DNA from: Pyrinomonadaceae bacterium
GTDB lineage: Bacteria > Acidobacteriota > Blastocatellia > Pyrinomonadales > Pyrinomonadaceae
Assembly: GCA_036277115.1 (NCBI GenBank)
Contig: DASUNM010000023.1
Location: 1,302,001 to 1,366,000, forward strand
DNA length: 64,000 nucleotides
Reading direction: 5' to 3'
In this document: positions 51,537-60,667 of the stretch, one piece after another
Layout: every line of letters starts with the position of its first letter
Position numbering within the stretch: the stretch's first letter is position 1
Notes under the pieces: generated by a model
Seen by the model: only the letters and a program-made list of their open reading frames with translations
Databases searched by the model: none
Told to the model about the DNA's origin: nothing
Translations under genes and position numbers: made by a program

Positions 51537-51599
51537 CTCCTAAAACTTTAGGAGCTTATACGCCCACTCCATAACCCTTGTCAACTAATTTTTTAGGAG
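51537..51599 (-). promoter_or_regulatory. BlaI promoter with two CTCCTAAA-type operators
   Basis: On the minus strand, -35 TTGACA (51579-51584), an 18-base spacer and -10 TATAAG (51555-51560). Operator 1 is CTCCTAAAACTTTAGGAG on the plus strand (51537-51554), with perfect 8-bp arms covering the start of transcription. Operator 2, CTAATTTTTTAGGAG (51585-51599), abuts the -35. The arrangement would let BlaI block its own promoter. Confidence 0.7.
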
Positions 51600-51637
51600 G
51601 TGCTTCGGGCGAAGGCTAACCGTGCCGGCTCACCCTG

Positions 51638-52738
51638 CTAATCACGGCGGGATTTTCGCTGCACAAGAACCTGGAAGGCCCCGGCCATGCCGTCAGACTT
51701 GAATAACTCCAGGGCGTCTCTGTTGAGCTTGAATTGTTTCGCCGGATCGGTGACGAGACTTGCGGCCCTCATGATTTCAGGCATCGGCGCCTCGCCCATG
51801 AGGAATTCGTTCAGGCGTTCAAATCGCAGTGTCTCGAGGCCGTGGCGCTGTCCTGCTTCCATGATCTGGGTCCAGTCGATAGTTGTCGTGAGATCGTGCT
51901 CTCCCGGATGCGAGAGGATGTCATCAACGAATTGGTGTTTTCGGAATGCGCGAAGCGTGCCGCTAAATCGATTTGGATCGGAAAGTAATTCAGGACGTTC
52001 GGCGCCATAATCGACCGTGATCAGTATGCCCTCATGGATCGACTTCGCGGCCAATGAAAGGAACTGTTCGGCCCGCAAATTCACTTCGTAAATTTGTCCC
52101 TCGGCGAGTTGGAGCTTAATCAGATCGCAGTATTCAGCTACCGGGCCACCCGGTTTGCATTCCACCCACGCGAACTTGTCCGTCGCGTCGCCAAATGCGA
52201 CGCACAACTCTTTGATACCACGCCCGCGACCGATGACGCGATGAACCGGAAACGCGTCTAGCAACTCGTTAGAAAAGATCAGTGCGTGTGGCAAGGGCTC
52301 GCGAAATTCACTCAGCGCACAAAACTGCAGGCGGTCTTTGAATGGGGCTACTTTGCTGAGCGCTTGCGACTGTGCGTCAGCGCTGACTTCATCAATGATA
52401 TATTGGGTGGCGCTAAAGACTTGCGGAAAGTTGATTTGCAGACTGCGTAAGACATCATGTGCGAAATCTCCCGTCCCGCCTCCAATCTCGACAATCGTCC
52501 AGGACGGCGGTGCGCCCAGATCGAAGTAAGACTTCATGAAGTAGTTCGCGAAGGCGGCGCCAAACAACGGACTCATCTCCGGCGCGGTCCGGTAGTCCCC
52601 TTGCCTGCCCTGGCGCACGCGGTCGCGGCGGCAGTAATAACCGTCGCGCTCATCGTAAAGCGCGGCCTGCATCCAGTCGTAAAAGCTGATCGGACCCTCG
52701 CGCCGGATGCGCTCTCGCAGACGTTCTTCGAGATTCAA
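51638..52738 (-). CDS. MidA/NDUFAF7-family SAM-dependent methyltransferase
   Basis: A 366-residue methyltransferase of the COG1565/DUF185 family; the mitochondrial member methylates an arginine in complex I subunit NDUFS2. The SAM site is WTIVEIGGGTGDFAHDVL (about 80-97). The N-terminal GPISFYDWMQAALYDERDGYY and the FSNELLDAFPVHRV segment are typical. It overlaps the zinc-ribbon gene start by 4 bp. The bacterial substrate is not established. Confidence 0.9.
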   Translation of the reverse strand: MNLEERLRERIRREGPISFYDWMQAALYDERDGYYCRRDRVRQGRQGDYRTAPEMSPLFGAAFANYFMKSYFDLGAPPSWTIVEIGGGTGDFAHDVLRSLQINFPQVFSATQYIIDEVSADAQSQALSKVAPFKDRLQFCALSEFREPLPHALIFSNELLDAFPVHRVIGRGRGIKELCVAFGDATDKFAWVECKPGGPVAEYCDLIKLQLAEGQIYEVNLRAEQFLSLAAKSIHEGILITVDYGAERPELLSDPNRFSGTLRAFRKHQFVDDILSHPGEHDLTTTIDWTQIMEAGQRHGLETLRFERLNEFLMGEAPMPEIMRAASLVTDPAKQFKLNRDALELFKSDGMAGAFQVLVQRKSRRD

Positions 52739-53295
52739 TGCTTTTCAGACTCGGTTTTTTCGAGGAGCTTGGTCGTGTGATCCGGGACGCTAGTGGGCGG
52801 CATGATCTCAGCCGTGTCCGGGCGCGCGCGCCACGGTTGCGTGTTCACGGCGGGCGGCGGTAAGGCCGACACACGCGCCTGCGGCGGAGGTGGCATAGCG
52901 GGCGGAAGATAAGACACGGCCGGCATGAAGGATTTTGGCTTCGCGCCTTCCTCAAAAATCCCCGCGAAGAGCATCCGCAGTGGGCCGCCGATGAAGCAAA
53001 CGATCGCTGTAATTGCGGCACAAAAAGCGAAGATATCGGCGATTGGCCCGCCTGAGAATCCGGCCATCACCCCAAAAATCGGGACGAACAGGACGCCCAG
53101 CAACATCAGAATTACGCCCTGCTTGACGCCTTTGCGTCGCGGCGAAATTGTCGTGTCCCCGGGGTCAGTTGGATAGCGCGGCAGCATGCCGTTGTGTCCC
53201 AGCAGATGCATGACGCCTTCCATCGCGAATCCACATCGAGAGCAGAAGCGCATGGAATCGGTCGCCTGTTGTTGGCCGCACCTGGGACAAAACAT
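52735..53295 (-). CDS. Zinc-ribbon membrane protein
   Basis: A 186-residue protein with an N-terminal double zinc ribbon (FCPRCGQQQATDSMRFCSRCG, residues 2-22) and two membrane segments at about 60-110. The C-terminal part is Pro/Thr-rich and disordered. The stop overlaps the MidA-like gene start by 4 bp, so the two are coupled. Function is unknown. Confidence 0.8.
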   Translation of the reverse strand: MFCPRCGQQQATDSMRFCSRCGFAMEGVMHLLGHNGMLPRYPTDPGDTTISPRRKGVKQGVILMLLGVLFVPIFGVMAGFSGGPIADIFAFCAAITAIVCFIGGPLRMLFAGIFEEGAKPKSFMPAVSYLPPAMPPPPQARVSALPPPAVNTQPWRARPDTAEIMPPTSVPDHTTKLLEKTESEKH

Positions 53296-53310
53296 AAGGA
53301 GAGTTGGGTC

Positions 53311-53754
53311 CTAATCCTTCCGCAATTTATAGATAATCTCGGCTCGCTCGTGATGATGCCTTGCGCGCCGCAAAGTGTCCAGTAGAAAAGGCAAAAGTTG
53401 AGTACTCCCGGCAGGCGTCATGATCTCTTTCGAAAGATCGTCGTCACTTTCAAAAGAAGCAAAGGCACTGCGGCGCGTAACCTCAACCTCATCCAGATAT
53501 TCCCGCACCTTGGCCGGGTCACTCAACGTCTCAGGCAGCGTCCACTCAAACGGATCGTCCCAGAGATTTGCGGTCAGGCCGCCGAAGCCCTGCTCGACCA
53601 CCGCGGCGCTCCGCAGGATCTGTTCACCGAACGAATCAGCAGAGCCGTTCGGCTTCGCGTAGAGCCGTGCGGGAGGAAGACGCGCGATCAAATCAAGCGA
53701 TCGCGCGTGCAGATCCGCGAACTGCGCATCGAGCCTGTCGATTGATTCTCTCAT
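53311..53754 (-). CDS. DinB-like four-helix protein
   Basis: A 147-residue protein that fits the DinB/YfiT superfamily, metal-binding four-helix bundles often acting as thiol-dependent transferases. The C-terminal RRARHHHERAEIIYKLRKD offers histidines for the metal site, and an earlier helix carries SADSFGEQILRSAAVVEQ. The call is based on pattern and length. It follows 15 bp upstream of the zinc-ribbon gene on the same strand. Confidence 0.65.
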   Translation of the reverse strand: MRESIDRLDAQFADLHARSLDLIARLPPARLYAKPNGSADSFGEQILRSAAVVEQGFGGLTANLWDDPFEWTLPETLSDPAKVREYLDEVEVTRRSAFASFESDDDLSKEIMTPAGSTQLLPFLLDTLRRARHHHERAEIIYKLRKD

Positions 53755-53800
53755 CGAACCATTCCGTCACTGATTCAATGAAAAGTGAATCAATGATCGT

Positions 53801-54154
53801 TCATCGCGTCTTCACTTGCCGGTTTTCTTCTTTAAGACCGAGACCGTAGTTGCGACCGCCGAATTGTAATCCGGTGTACGCGCGGCCTGAAACGCCAACG
53901 CGACTGCCACGGGCGGGAACGCCGCGTGTGGTCATGACCCAGATACGGCCGGTGCCGTCATCAAGCTCATAAACACCGTTACCAAGCACACCGTAGCTGT
54001 CCATAACGGTTCCGATCAGACCGACTTCCTTGTTCTGGTATTTGCCGGGATCGGCATTGATTTGCGAAATCGTTGTCTTGCCGGGACAAGCTGTCAGCGC
54101 GAGCGCCGCGACGAGAATTGCGGAGAGAAAGAAGGCTTTACGAAGAACGTGCAT
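53801..54154 (-). CDS. OB-fold lipoprotein
   Basis: A 117-residue exported protein. The start is set at MHVLRKAFFLSAILVAALALTAC (54154), preceded by AGGAG; the upstream ATG is 18 codons away. LTAC is a lipobox, so the mature protein is a lipid-anchored OB-fold (ADPGKYQNKEVGLIGTVMDSYGVLGNGVYELDDGTGRIWVMT) resembling tRNA_anti/BOF proteins. Function unknown. Confidence 0.8.
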   Translation of the reverse strand: MHVLRKAFFLSAILVAALALTACPGKTTISQINADPGKYQNKEVGLIGTVMDSYGVLGNGVYELDDGTGRIWVMTTRGVPARGSRVGVSGRAYTGLQFGGRNYGLGLKEENRQVKTR

Positions 54155-54246
54155 TGCATCTCCTTTCAGTTTCAGACCACTTCGAGGAGAGCAGCGCGAT
54201 GATATCACTGGGAGGCCGCGCGCGAAAAGACCTGTCGCGTGACGAC

Positions 54247-55047
54247 TTAGATTTCTACGTTACTTTCGAACGGCAAGTCCTGCTGCTTGTCGAAGGCGCG
54301 GTCGCGTGCTGAGACGTAAAGCCGCAAAGCCAGCAACAGAATTCCGAACGCCACAGCGATCCACAACACGGCCCAGAACATCGCCGGCACGCCCGTAGCG
54401 TTCGCCATGTTCACTGCGTCATTGGGAACAACGGGTCCAAAGGGCGATGAAAGGAAGAAGACGGTCTTGAGATCGAGCAGAGCATTCAGAATGCATTGCA
54501 CCGCGATCATGCTGACGATGAAGAGAGCGACGCGTTCTCCCGTCCACCGGCCCATCGCGTAAAGGCCGAACGAGATCACCACACCGGCGATAAACGTAAA
54601 TGGGACGCCTGCCCAGGACGCGCCGGGGGCCGCAAATATCGGCGTAAGAAAGCCAAATACAAAAGTGAGGAAGAGGATGAGGAACGCGCAGGCAAAAAGA
54701 ATCACGCGCGCTGCAGCCGCTTTACGAATTAGAACGAGCAGTACCGCCCCGAAGGCCATCGCACCGAGATAGCCCGCGCTTGAGACAAACATCTGCGAGA
54801 ACGTGCCGCCCTGCGTCGAGTAGACTTCGCCGCTGCCGCTCATGGAAACGCTGAGGCTGTGCACCGAATTTCCTGTCAGCAGGGCCGCAATGGCATGTCC
54901 GCCTTCATGGATGAAGGTTACGAAGATGCGAAACGGATAAATTAGGATTTCCGCAAACGGAATGAACCAGAGCGCGACGGAAATAATCGCGGCGAGCATA
55001 AGCATCTTCGCCTGCGGTCGAGCATCATCAGCAAGTCGGTATTTCAT
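54247..55047 (-). CDS. M50-family membrane metalloprotease
   Basis: A 266-residue polytopic protein with the site-2-protease-type motif FIHEGGHAIAALLTG (His47, Glu48, His51). Several membrane helices cover the rest. No PDZ domain is visible, which fits the short M50B-like group. The substrate and regulation are unknown. No operon partner is evident. Confidence 0.82.
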   Translation of the reverse strand: MKYRLADDARPQAKMLMLAAIISVALWFIPFAEILIYPFRIFVTFIHEGGHAIAALLTGNSVHSLSVSMSGSGEVYSTQGGTFSQMFVSSAGYLGAMAFGAVLLVLIRKAAAARVILFACAFLILFLTFVFGFLTPIFAAPGASWAGVPFTFIAGVVISFGLYAMGRWTGERVALFIVSMIAVQCILNALLDLKTVFFLSSPFGPVVPNDAVNMANATGVPAMFWAVLWIAVAFGILLLALRLYVSARDRAFDKQQDLPFESNVEI

Positions 55048-55087
55048 CCCTTGAATGAACGCTAAATCGGGTTGGCTTGTTCCGTCC

Positions 55088-55561
55088 TCAGGTTTCGCGC
55101 CGATAATCGCCGGATTTGCCGCCCGTTTTCAGCTCTAACCGCACGTCCGTAATGGTCATCGATTTATCCAAAGCTTTGCACATGTCATAGACGGTGAGCG
55201 CGGCCACTGAAACCGCCGTGAGAGCTTCCATCTCAACGCCGGTCTGGGCATGCGTCGAGACTTCGGCTTCGAGATAAACCCCATCGTCTTTCGTCTCCGC
55301 GCGAACATCCATATGCGTCAAGGGCAGCGGATGACAAAGCGGAATCAGTTCCGCAGTTCTCTTCCCCGCCATCACGCCGGCGAGCCGGGCCGTCTCGAGC
55401 GGATCACCTTTAGGCGTTTGATGATTGCGAACGGCGGCAACGGTTTGCGCGGACATCCTTACTACCGCGGAGGCAACGGCGCGACGCGCGGTGTTTGGCT
55501 TCGCCGAGGTATCCACCATGCGTGCGCGGCCCTCGGCGTCGATGTGCGTGAGCTCGCTCAT
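55088..55561 (-). CDS. moaC: Cyclic pyranopterin monophosphate synthase
   Basis: A 157-residue enzyme forming the pterin precursor of molybdenum cofactor. Conserved blocks are [33 protein letters not shown] and [22 protein letters not shown], ending in [12 protein letters not shown]. moeA lies 1.5 kb away, separated by two unrelated genes. moaA and other cofactor genes are not in the window. Confidence 0.96.
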   Translation of the reverse strand: MSELTHIDAEGRARMVDTSAKPNTARRAVASAVVRMSAQTVAAVRNHQTPKGDPLETARLAGVMAGKRTAELIPLCHPLPLTHMDVRAETKDDGVYLEAEVSTHAQTGVEMEALTAVSVAALTVYDMCKALDKSMTITDVRLELKTGGKSGDYRRET

Positions 55562-55601
55562 AGGTCAATTAAGATTCGTTGCGTTCGCGAGGATAACAGA
55601 A

Positions 55602-55607
55602 TAGTCT
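55602..55607 (+). promoter_or_regulatory. -10-like TAGTCT ten bases before the 55618 gene
   Basis: TAGTCT is followed by ten bases and then ATG. No Shine-Dalgarno is present. It lies in the short divergent gap with moaC. Confidence 0.35.
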
Positions 55608-55617
55608 CGACGCGAAA

Positions 55618-56235
55618 ATGCGGCGTGCCAGCAGAATCCGAGCGAATTTTCTTGTTGTGCTTGCGGGCCTCTGGTTGTTGATTTGCACAGCGTCAGGGGC
55701 GGCGCAAACTCAGCAGAAAGTGCTCGTCTGGTCTGATCATCCTGCCGGGAGCCATCACGAGCGGACGCGCGCTCCACATCAAATCTTCAAACAGCTCGAC
55801 GCGATTGAGATTCAAAGCATCAACTTAGGCGGGAAGCCTATTGTGATTGGGGAACCGTTTTCAGCAGATGAAGACTGGCTCCGAGATCTGACATTTCGCG
55901 TCAAGAATGTCTCTGACAAAGAGCTGATGTTAATTCAGATCACATTGATACTGCCGGAATTGGAAAAGCCGATCCAGGTTCCCTATGTCAGCGGTTGCCG
56001 CCACGATAAGAACCAGCCCTGCATTACACCCGGGGTTGAAGTGGAGTTAAGAATTCCGCCAATCAAGTTGTATGAATGGGTTAAGAGTGAGGTAGCAACT
56101 CAAACTGAACTCCGCAAAATCACGAAAGCGACAATCTATCACGTCATTCTCTCGCTTCCCGGCGATATCACATGGTCAAGCGGCTGCGTGAAGACTAAAG
56201 ACCCAAAGAACACTTGCCCCGATCATATGCATTAA
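55618..56235 (+). CDS. Secreted hypothetical protein
   Basis: A 205-residue exported protein. A signal peptide (about 1-29) ends near GAAQ. The mature part has a beta-rich core (LTFRVKNVSDKELMLIQITLILPELE) and three cysteines near the C-terminal half (SGCRHDKNQPC, SSGCVKTK). No family is recognised. Its last 41 bases overlap the convergent desaturase gene. It diverges from moaC. Confidence 0.7.
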   Translation: MRRASRIRANFLVVLAGLWLLICTASGAAQTQQKVLVWSDHPAGSHHERTRAPHQIFKQLDAIEIQSINLGGKPIVIGEPFSADEDWLRDLTFRVKNVSDKELMLIQITLILPELEKPIQVPYVSGCRHDKNQPCITPGVEVELRIPPIKLYEWVKSEVATQTELRKITKATIYHVILSLPGDITWSSGCVKTKDPKNTCPDHMH

Positions 56236-57022
56236 CACTTGGGTGTAGCCTGACCTTACTAAGCATCCATTCCAGCCGCCGAAAGAAATGTATTTTTTCG
56301 AGCAGCGGATTCAACCAGCCGTTCGTGATGCAGTAATTCGAATCGAAGGGTTTGGTGTGATGAAGATGGTGATGTGCGGGACTCAGGAACACTCTTGAAC
56401 GCTGTAGCCGCGAAATCACCCAGTTCGTTTTTTCAGCGTGGGCCCACTTATGGAGGACGTTTGTCGCGACCATCGCAATCGTGAAGAGATTGAACACGAA
56501 TGAGAAAGCGGCCTTTGTAAAAGAAACGTCTTCGTCACTAAGCAGCAAATAAAGCACCCCCGCTTGAAACGGCGCCGCGACCGTGCACGAGTTGCCGATC
56601 GTCAACACGAGATTGTGAGTGCAGATGTCTCTCGCATACTGGTGGTGCTGCCGGAACGGCTTGATTAACCAGGGGCCAAACAGCGGCGTGTCGTCCGCGC
56701 CATACGTATCGGCGAACCAATGGACCAGACCTGAAACGAAGTCCGCCAGGATCCAAGCGACCGGTACGCCTACGACTAAAACAATGGCGATGCTCAGCCA
56801 CCCGAGCTCCCTGGCCGCCAGGTACAAGCTGGCCGCGCACAGCAACGGAAACGCTAGTGTCATTGCGTGCTCAAGGATCGAGTGCAGCGGGCCCGACTTT
56901 TCTTCGAGGCCGCTGTAACCCTCACCGGCCGGCAGAACTTGGACCGAGCTCAATGGCTGAGATGGTTGAAGAGTCGATTCAACCGCGCGCGCCGTTTTCA
57001 CCGTCAGGGGACGCTGATTCAC
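56195..57022 (-). CDS. CarF/PEDS1-type plasmanylethanolamine desaturase
   Basis: A 275-residue membrane enzyme that forms the vinyl-ether bond of plasmalogens. It carries the histidine pattern of the CarF/TMEM189 family: DFVSGLVHWFADTYG (His101), PFRQHHQYARDICTHN (His126, His127, His136), NVLHKWAH (His191, His195) and SPAHHHLHHTKPF (His217-222), ending in YCITNGWLNPLLEKI. Four membrane helices are visible. In Myxococcus CarF takes part in the light-induced carotenoid response; the human form is PEDS1. No ether-lipid gene is next to it. The family call is strong and the exact substrate is inferred. Confidence 0.85.
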   Translation of the reverse strand: MNQRPLTVKTARAVESTLQPSQPLSSVQVLPAGEGYSGLEEKSGPLHSILEHAMTLAFPLLCAASLYLAARELGWLSIAIVLVVGVPVAWILADFVSGLVHWFADTYGADDTPLFGPWLIKPFRQHHQYARDICTHNLVLTIGNSCTVAAPFQAGVLYLLLSDEDVSFTKAAFSFVFNLFTIAMVATNVLHKWAHAEKTNWVISRLQRSRVFLSPAHHHLHHTKPFDSNYCITNGWLNPLLEKIHFFRRLEWMLSKVRLHPSVNAYDRGKCSLGL

Positions 57023-57109
57023 GAAACCTCCAGATCCAGAAGAAAGCTTAAAGCCACCAGGGCGACTAAATCGCGTCGAATAATATCCGGAAATTGTCCT
57101 CGAAGGTAG

Positions 57110-58315
57110 TCAAACAGGCAGGCGAAGGCATTTCGCGCGGTCACCGGCTGCGAACGCGCCACCTGCCGGAACAATGATTAGGCCGTTTGCGCGAGCAAAT
57201 GAGACAAAATCTGACGAGCCACCCCACTTCAGCGGTGCTGCCAGCAGGCTTCCGTCTTCGCCCGTCCGCATGACCGCAGGCAGGTAACTCTCGCGATCCG
57301 GAGCAGCCTTCACGTCTCGCTCCAGAACAGTTGTTACTTCCGGCAACCCTCGCTCGGTCGCGCCCTGCATAGCGCGAAGCGCAGTGCGCGCGAACAGATT
57401 GAAGGTGACCGCAACCGAGACTGGGTTTCCGGGTAAACCGAAAATTAGTTTGCCGCCTACCTTTCCGAAGACGGTTGGTTTGCCGGGTTTCAAAGCAACT
57501 CGCTCAAAGAAGATTTCCGCGCCGAGCTCTCTGAAAACAGTCTTCGTGAAATCATAAACCCCCATCGAAACGCCACCCGAAGTAATCAGCATGTCGCACC
57601 GTTCAAGGGCCGCAGCCATTTGCTTCTTCAAAAGCTCCGTGTCATCGCCGGCGAGCGGCACGCGTTCCACGTTTCCGCCTGCCAGTTTCGCGTACGCTTC
57701 AATTGTGTAGTTGTTCGAATCGCGAATTTGATCGCGCGCCGGTTTTTGATCGACGTTCACGAGCTCGCTGCCTGTAGCCATCACTGCGACGCGCGGCTGG
57801 CGCCCGACGTTTACTCTTGCATAACCAAACGACGCGAGCGTGGCAATCGCTTGCGGATTGATCTCTTCACCGGCTCGCAGCACAGTCGCGCCGGCTTTAA
57901 TTTCCGCAGCGCGTCGAACAATTGACCGTCCGAACTGAACGGGCTCAAGAATCTCGACCGTACCTGCCCCGTTCATTTCGCGCGTGAGCTCAACCTGCTG
58001 CACGGAATCAGCTCCCTGCGGAACAGGTGCGCCGGTCATGATGCGCACGGCCTCTCCGCCTTTCATCTCGTGATGCCACCCGCCGCCGGCGGCTGACTCG
58101 CCGACAATGCGCAAACGCGCGGGCGTCGTCGCCACGTCGGCAGCGCGTACCGCGTAACCGTCCATCTGCGCCCGATCGAATGGTGGTAAGTCTGTGTCGG
58201 CGATAATGTCTTCTGCGAGAATTCGCCCGGCCGCCTCAGGAAGCTGGATCGTTTCACTGCTCAACGCCCCTGCTTTTGAAAGGATGAGCTGAACGGCTTC
58301 ACTAACTGACATCAT
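57110..58315 (-). CDS. moeA: Molybdopterin molybdenumtransferase
   Basis: A 401-residue enzyme that inserts molybdate into adenylated molybdopterin. Conserved blocks are LPPFDRAQMDGYAVRAAD, GGEAVRIMTGAPVPQGADSVQQVE, ATGSELV and TSGGVSMGVYDFTK, with KPGKPTVFGKV and GLPGNPVSVAVTFNLF. The start is ATGATG, eight bases after a TAGAAT. A second gene of the same pathway, moaC, is 1.5 kb away. Confidence 0.95.
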   Translation of the reverse strand: MMSVSEAVQLILSKAGALSSETIQLPEAAGRILAEDIIADTDLPPFDRAQMDGYAVRAADVATTPARLRIVGESAAGGGWHHEMKGGEAVRIMTGAPVPQGADSVQQVELTREMNGAGTVEILEPVQFGRSIVRRAAEIKAGATVLRAGEEINPQAIATLASFGYARVNVGRQPRVAVMATGSELVNVDQKPARDQIRDSNNYTIEAYAKLAGGNVERVPLAGDDTELLKKQMAAALERCDMLITSGGVSMGVYDFTKTVFRELGAEIFFERVALKPGKPTVFGKVGGKLIFGLPGNPVSVAVTFNLFARTALRAMQGATERGLPEVTTVLERDVKAAPDRESYLPAVMRTGEDGSLLAAPLKWGGSSDFVSFARANGLIIVPAGGAFAAGDRAKCLRLPV

Positions 58316-58323
58316 AGAGGTCG

Positions 58324-58329
58324 ATTCTA
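58324..58329 (-). promoter_or_regulatory. -10-like TAGAAT eight bases before moeA
   Basis: On the minus strand TAGAAT is followed by eight bases and then ATG. No Shine-Dalgarno is present. Confidence 0.35.
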
Positions 58330-59055
58330 GATTCTTGAGCAGGGGTTAATCAACGCGACTGACTTTGCCGGTCCTCGTTCGACCTTGGCGAACGCTTTTG
58401 GTTGATCACTCGATTCGCAATCTTTGCGAAGCCTGAAATTAATGCGCTCGGACTAGTGACGTTGACGGGTTTTGTCGCCAGGAATGGCGCGTTATCTTCG
58501 TTGTGGTCATAGCGAATGGCTGTGTTATCCTCGCGCGCACGCTGATGCGACCGCGGCGCCCAGGAATTCTCCTAGACGTATAAGTACTAAGCCGCCGCTC
58601 GCTGGAGTGTAGCCGCCCCCCTTACAAGCGAGTAAGGTTCGGCAGTCCCGCGTCCACTGAGAACCCACGGAGTTTGCCCGAATACGTAAGACGCACGTAG
58701 CCTGTCCCGAGGAACAGGCGGCAGCATCTTGCGCCTTCACACGACCCTGTTTAGAGCTCGGACGCGGTTCGCAGTGCTGGGTCGGGGTTGCTCAAAAGAA
58801 TACTCACGGTTTGGGTAACACACTTGCCATCGCCAAAATCGCCGGCAGCCTCTCTGATTTTGGGCGGCGGCTTTGCGCCTCACCTGGGGGCCGCCGTCGT
58901 CTTGAACCTGCTCTGCTACCTAAGGATGATATCGCTTACGTTCGCCATCGGCCGCGAGGTAGCGGGCGGTCACGACGAGAAACTCCGGGGTCGTGGAGAT
59001 CGATAGGGTCCGGACTTTGAGCGCGCGGGTAAACTTCCGATGGGCGGTTCCGTAG
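58330..59055. other. Long non-coding stretch before the polysaccharide cluster
   Basis: About 725 bases with no credible gene; frames here lack family features and codon bias. Small hairpins occur, for example CCTGT/ACAGG around 58700 and CCTTAC/GTAAGG around 58620. Base composition becomes G+C-richer across it, marking the border of the polysaccharide region. A promoter for that cluster probably lies here but none is clear. Confidence 0.5.
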
Positions 59056-60513
59056 ATGCTAGGTGAGACGTTATTAAGAACATTTTGGGGCTCAGGGGCC
59101 GCCGCCGTGACGAAGGGCCTGGCCAGAGCCGGAGTGAGAGCCGAGGACCACGTTCTCTGGCGACGCTTCAGCTCTAACCTTTCGGTCAGCCTCGTAGGCG
59201 CTGTTTTTTCCCTGGCGATAAAACTGGGTCAAACGCTGCTCCTGATGAGGGCGCTGCGGATCGACGATTACGGGCGCCTGCTCGTCGTCATCAACCTCTT
59301 CGCCTTCCTGAACTCTTTTATCGGGCTGCGCGTCAGCGACGTGATCTTCCGCTTTTTCCAGCCGCTGAAAGAGGCGCAAGAGTGGCGTGCCCTCCAGGGA
59401 TTGCTTTTGCTTTGCCTGGCAATCAGCGTCGCCGCCGGCTTGCTGATTTTTGGCGGCGTCCTCGTCCTCTCGCCCTGGCTTTCCGAGCGCCTGTATGAGA
59501 GTCCGGAGCTCGCGCCACTTTTCTCCCTCTACGGTTGCACGATACTTTTCGTAACCTTAGCGGACGTCTCCGGGCCGCTTCTACGGCTGCACGGCCGCTT
59601 CACCGCTATCGTCGTGCCGCAGGTGCTGGGCAACCTGGTTACCCTGCTACTGATCGCAGTGCACACCGCGACGGCCTCTCCGTACAGCTTGAAGGCCATC
59701 GTCGGAGCATTCGCAGCCGGGGTGGTGATTCAGACTATGCCTCCGGTGATCCGGGCGCTACGACTCGTCAGCCCCTACCTCAGAGACATCCGCCCGACGC
59801 TCGCCGCGCGCGCCCTGACCCCGCACCGGACTGAGTTGACGAAATGCTTGTTCAATAGCAACCTCTCTGGTTACCTACAGATCGCGGCGTCTCCCGGCGA
59901 CGTCTTCCTCCTGGGGATTTTCAGCTCACCCGCGCAGGTGGCCTTATACGGATTAGCTAAGCAACTTATCGCCCCAGTAGCACTGTTATTGACGAACGTG
60001 GGGTTCGCTCTCACCCCTGAAGTGGCCCTAATAATCGCCGGGCGCAAGCTCCGCCAACTGAAGCGCCTGATTAGAGGCTACTGCACGATGGCGATCATTG
60101 CGGGCGGCATCTTGCTGGCCTGTACGCTGTTTACGGGCCGCTTCCTGGTATTGCGGTTTTCCCGGCCAGAGTATGCCGCGGCCCTGCCAGTGTTCTACAT
60201 CCTCGCGACCGCCGCATGGGTGCTCTTAATCCACGCGGTGGTGAGGCCGCTCGCCGTGAGTTTGGATTTACTGAAATGGGATAACCTGGCGCAGATGACG
60301 GCGGTCGTGGCTTTATTCGCCCTCTTGCTCTCTGGCCGATTGGACGCCATGACGCTGGCTTTTTTCCAGTTAGCCGTCGCGCTGCCAATGCGTATCCTAT
60401 TTAACCTGCCAGTCTGGAGACGGATGCTCGCCCTGACTTCCGATGGAGCTGCTGGAGGAGGCGTAATCACGCGGCAATCGAGTGAGCTGCGGCCGGGTCG
60501 CATGGTCGAGTGA
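59056..60513 (+). CDS. Polysaccharide flippase (Wzx/MATE-like)
   Basis: A 485-residue membrane protein of the oligosaccharide flippase family with about twelve to fourteen hydrophobic segments, first at about 45-70 (LSVSLVGAVFSLAIKLGQTLLLMRAL) and continuing through IGLRVSDVIFRFF and LAVALPMRILFNLP. Flippases move lipid-linked sugar units across the inner membrane. It heads a cluster of glycosyltransferases and an acyltransferase. The G+C content is higher than upstream. The exact start is uncertain. Confidence 0.85.
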   Translation: MLGETLLRTFWGSGAAAVTKGLARAGVRAEDHVLWRRFSSNLSVSLVGAVFSLAIKLGQTLLLMRALRIDDYGRLLVVINLFAFLNSFIGLRVSDVIFRFFQPLKEAQEWRALQGLLLLCLAISVAAGLLIFGGVLVLSPWLSERLYESPELAPLFSLYGCTILFVTLADVSGPLLRLHGRFTAIVVPQVLGNLVTLLLIAVHTATASPYSLKAIVGAFAAGVVIQTMPPVIRALRLVSPYLRDIRPTLAARALTPHRTELTKCLFNSNLSGYLQIAASPGDVFLLGIFSSPAQVALYGLAKQLIAPVALLLTNVGFALTPEVALIIAGRKLRQLKRLIRGYCTMAIIAGGILLACTLFTGRFLVLRFSRPEYAAALPVFYILATAAWVLLIHAVVRPLAVSLDLLKWDNLAQMTAVVALFALLLSGRLDAMTLAFFQLAVALPMRILFNLPVWRRMLALTSDGAAGGGVITRQSSELRPGRMVE

Positions 60514-60667
60514 AGACACGCCGGCAAGTGTCCTCGGCACTAACTTTCAAGATCGATCACGGTAGCGTTGGACGACACAGTGAGACGTGTATAACATTCG
60601 AACCTGAGAATCATGTGCGTGAGGGAAGTAGGCTCGTGAATGAGAGGCGGTGGAGTAAACGCGGCGC

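Noticed and set aside
58788..59006. 72-codon frame before the flippase
   Set aside because: No family pattern or Shine-Dalgarno and a competing frame overlaps it.
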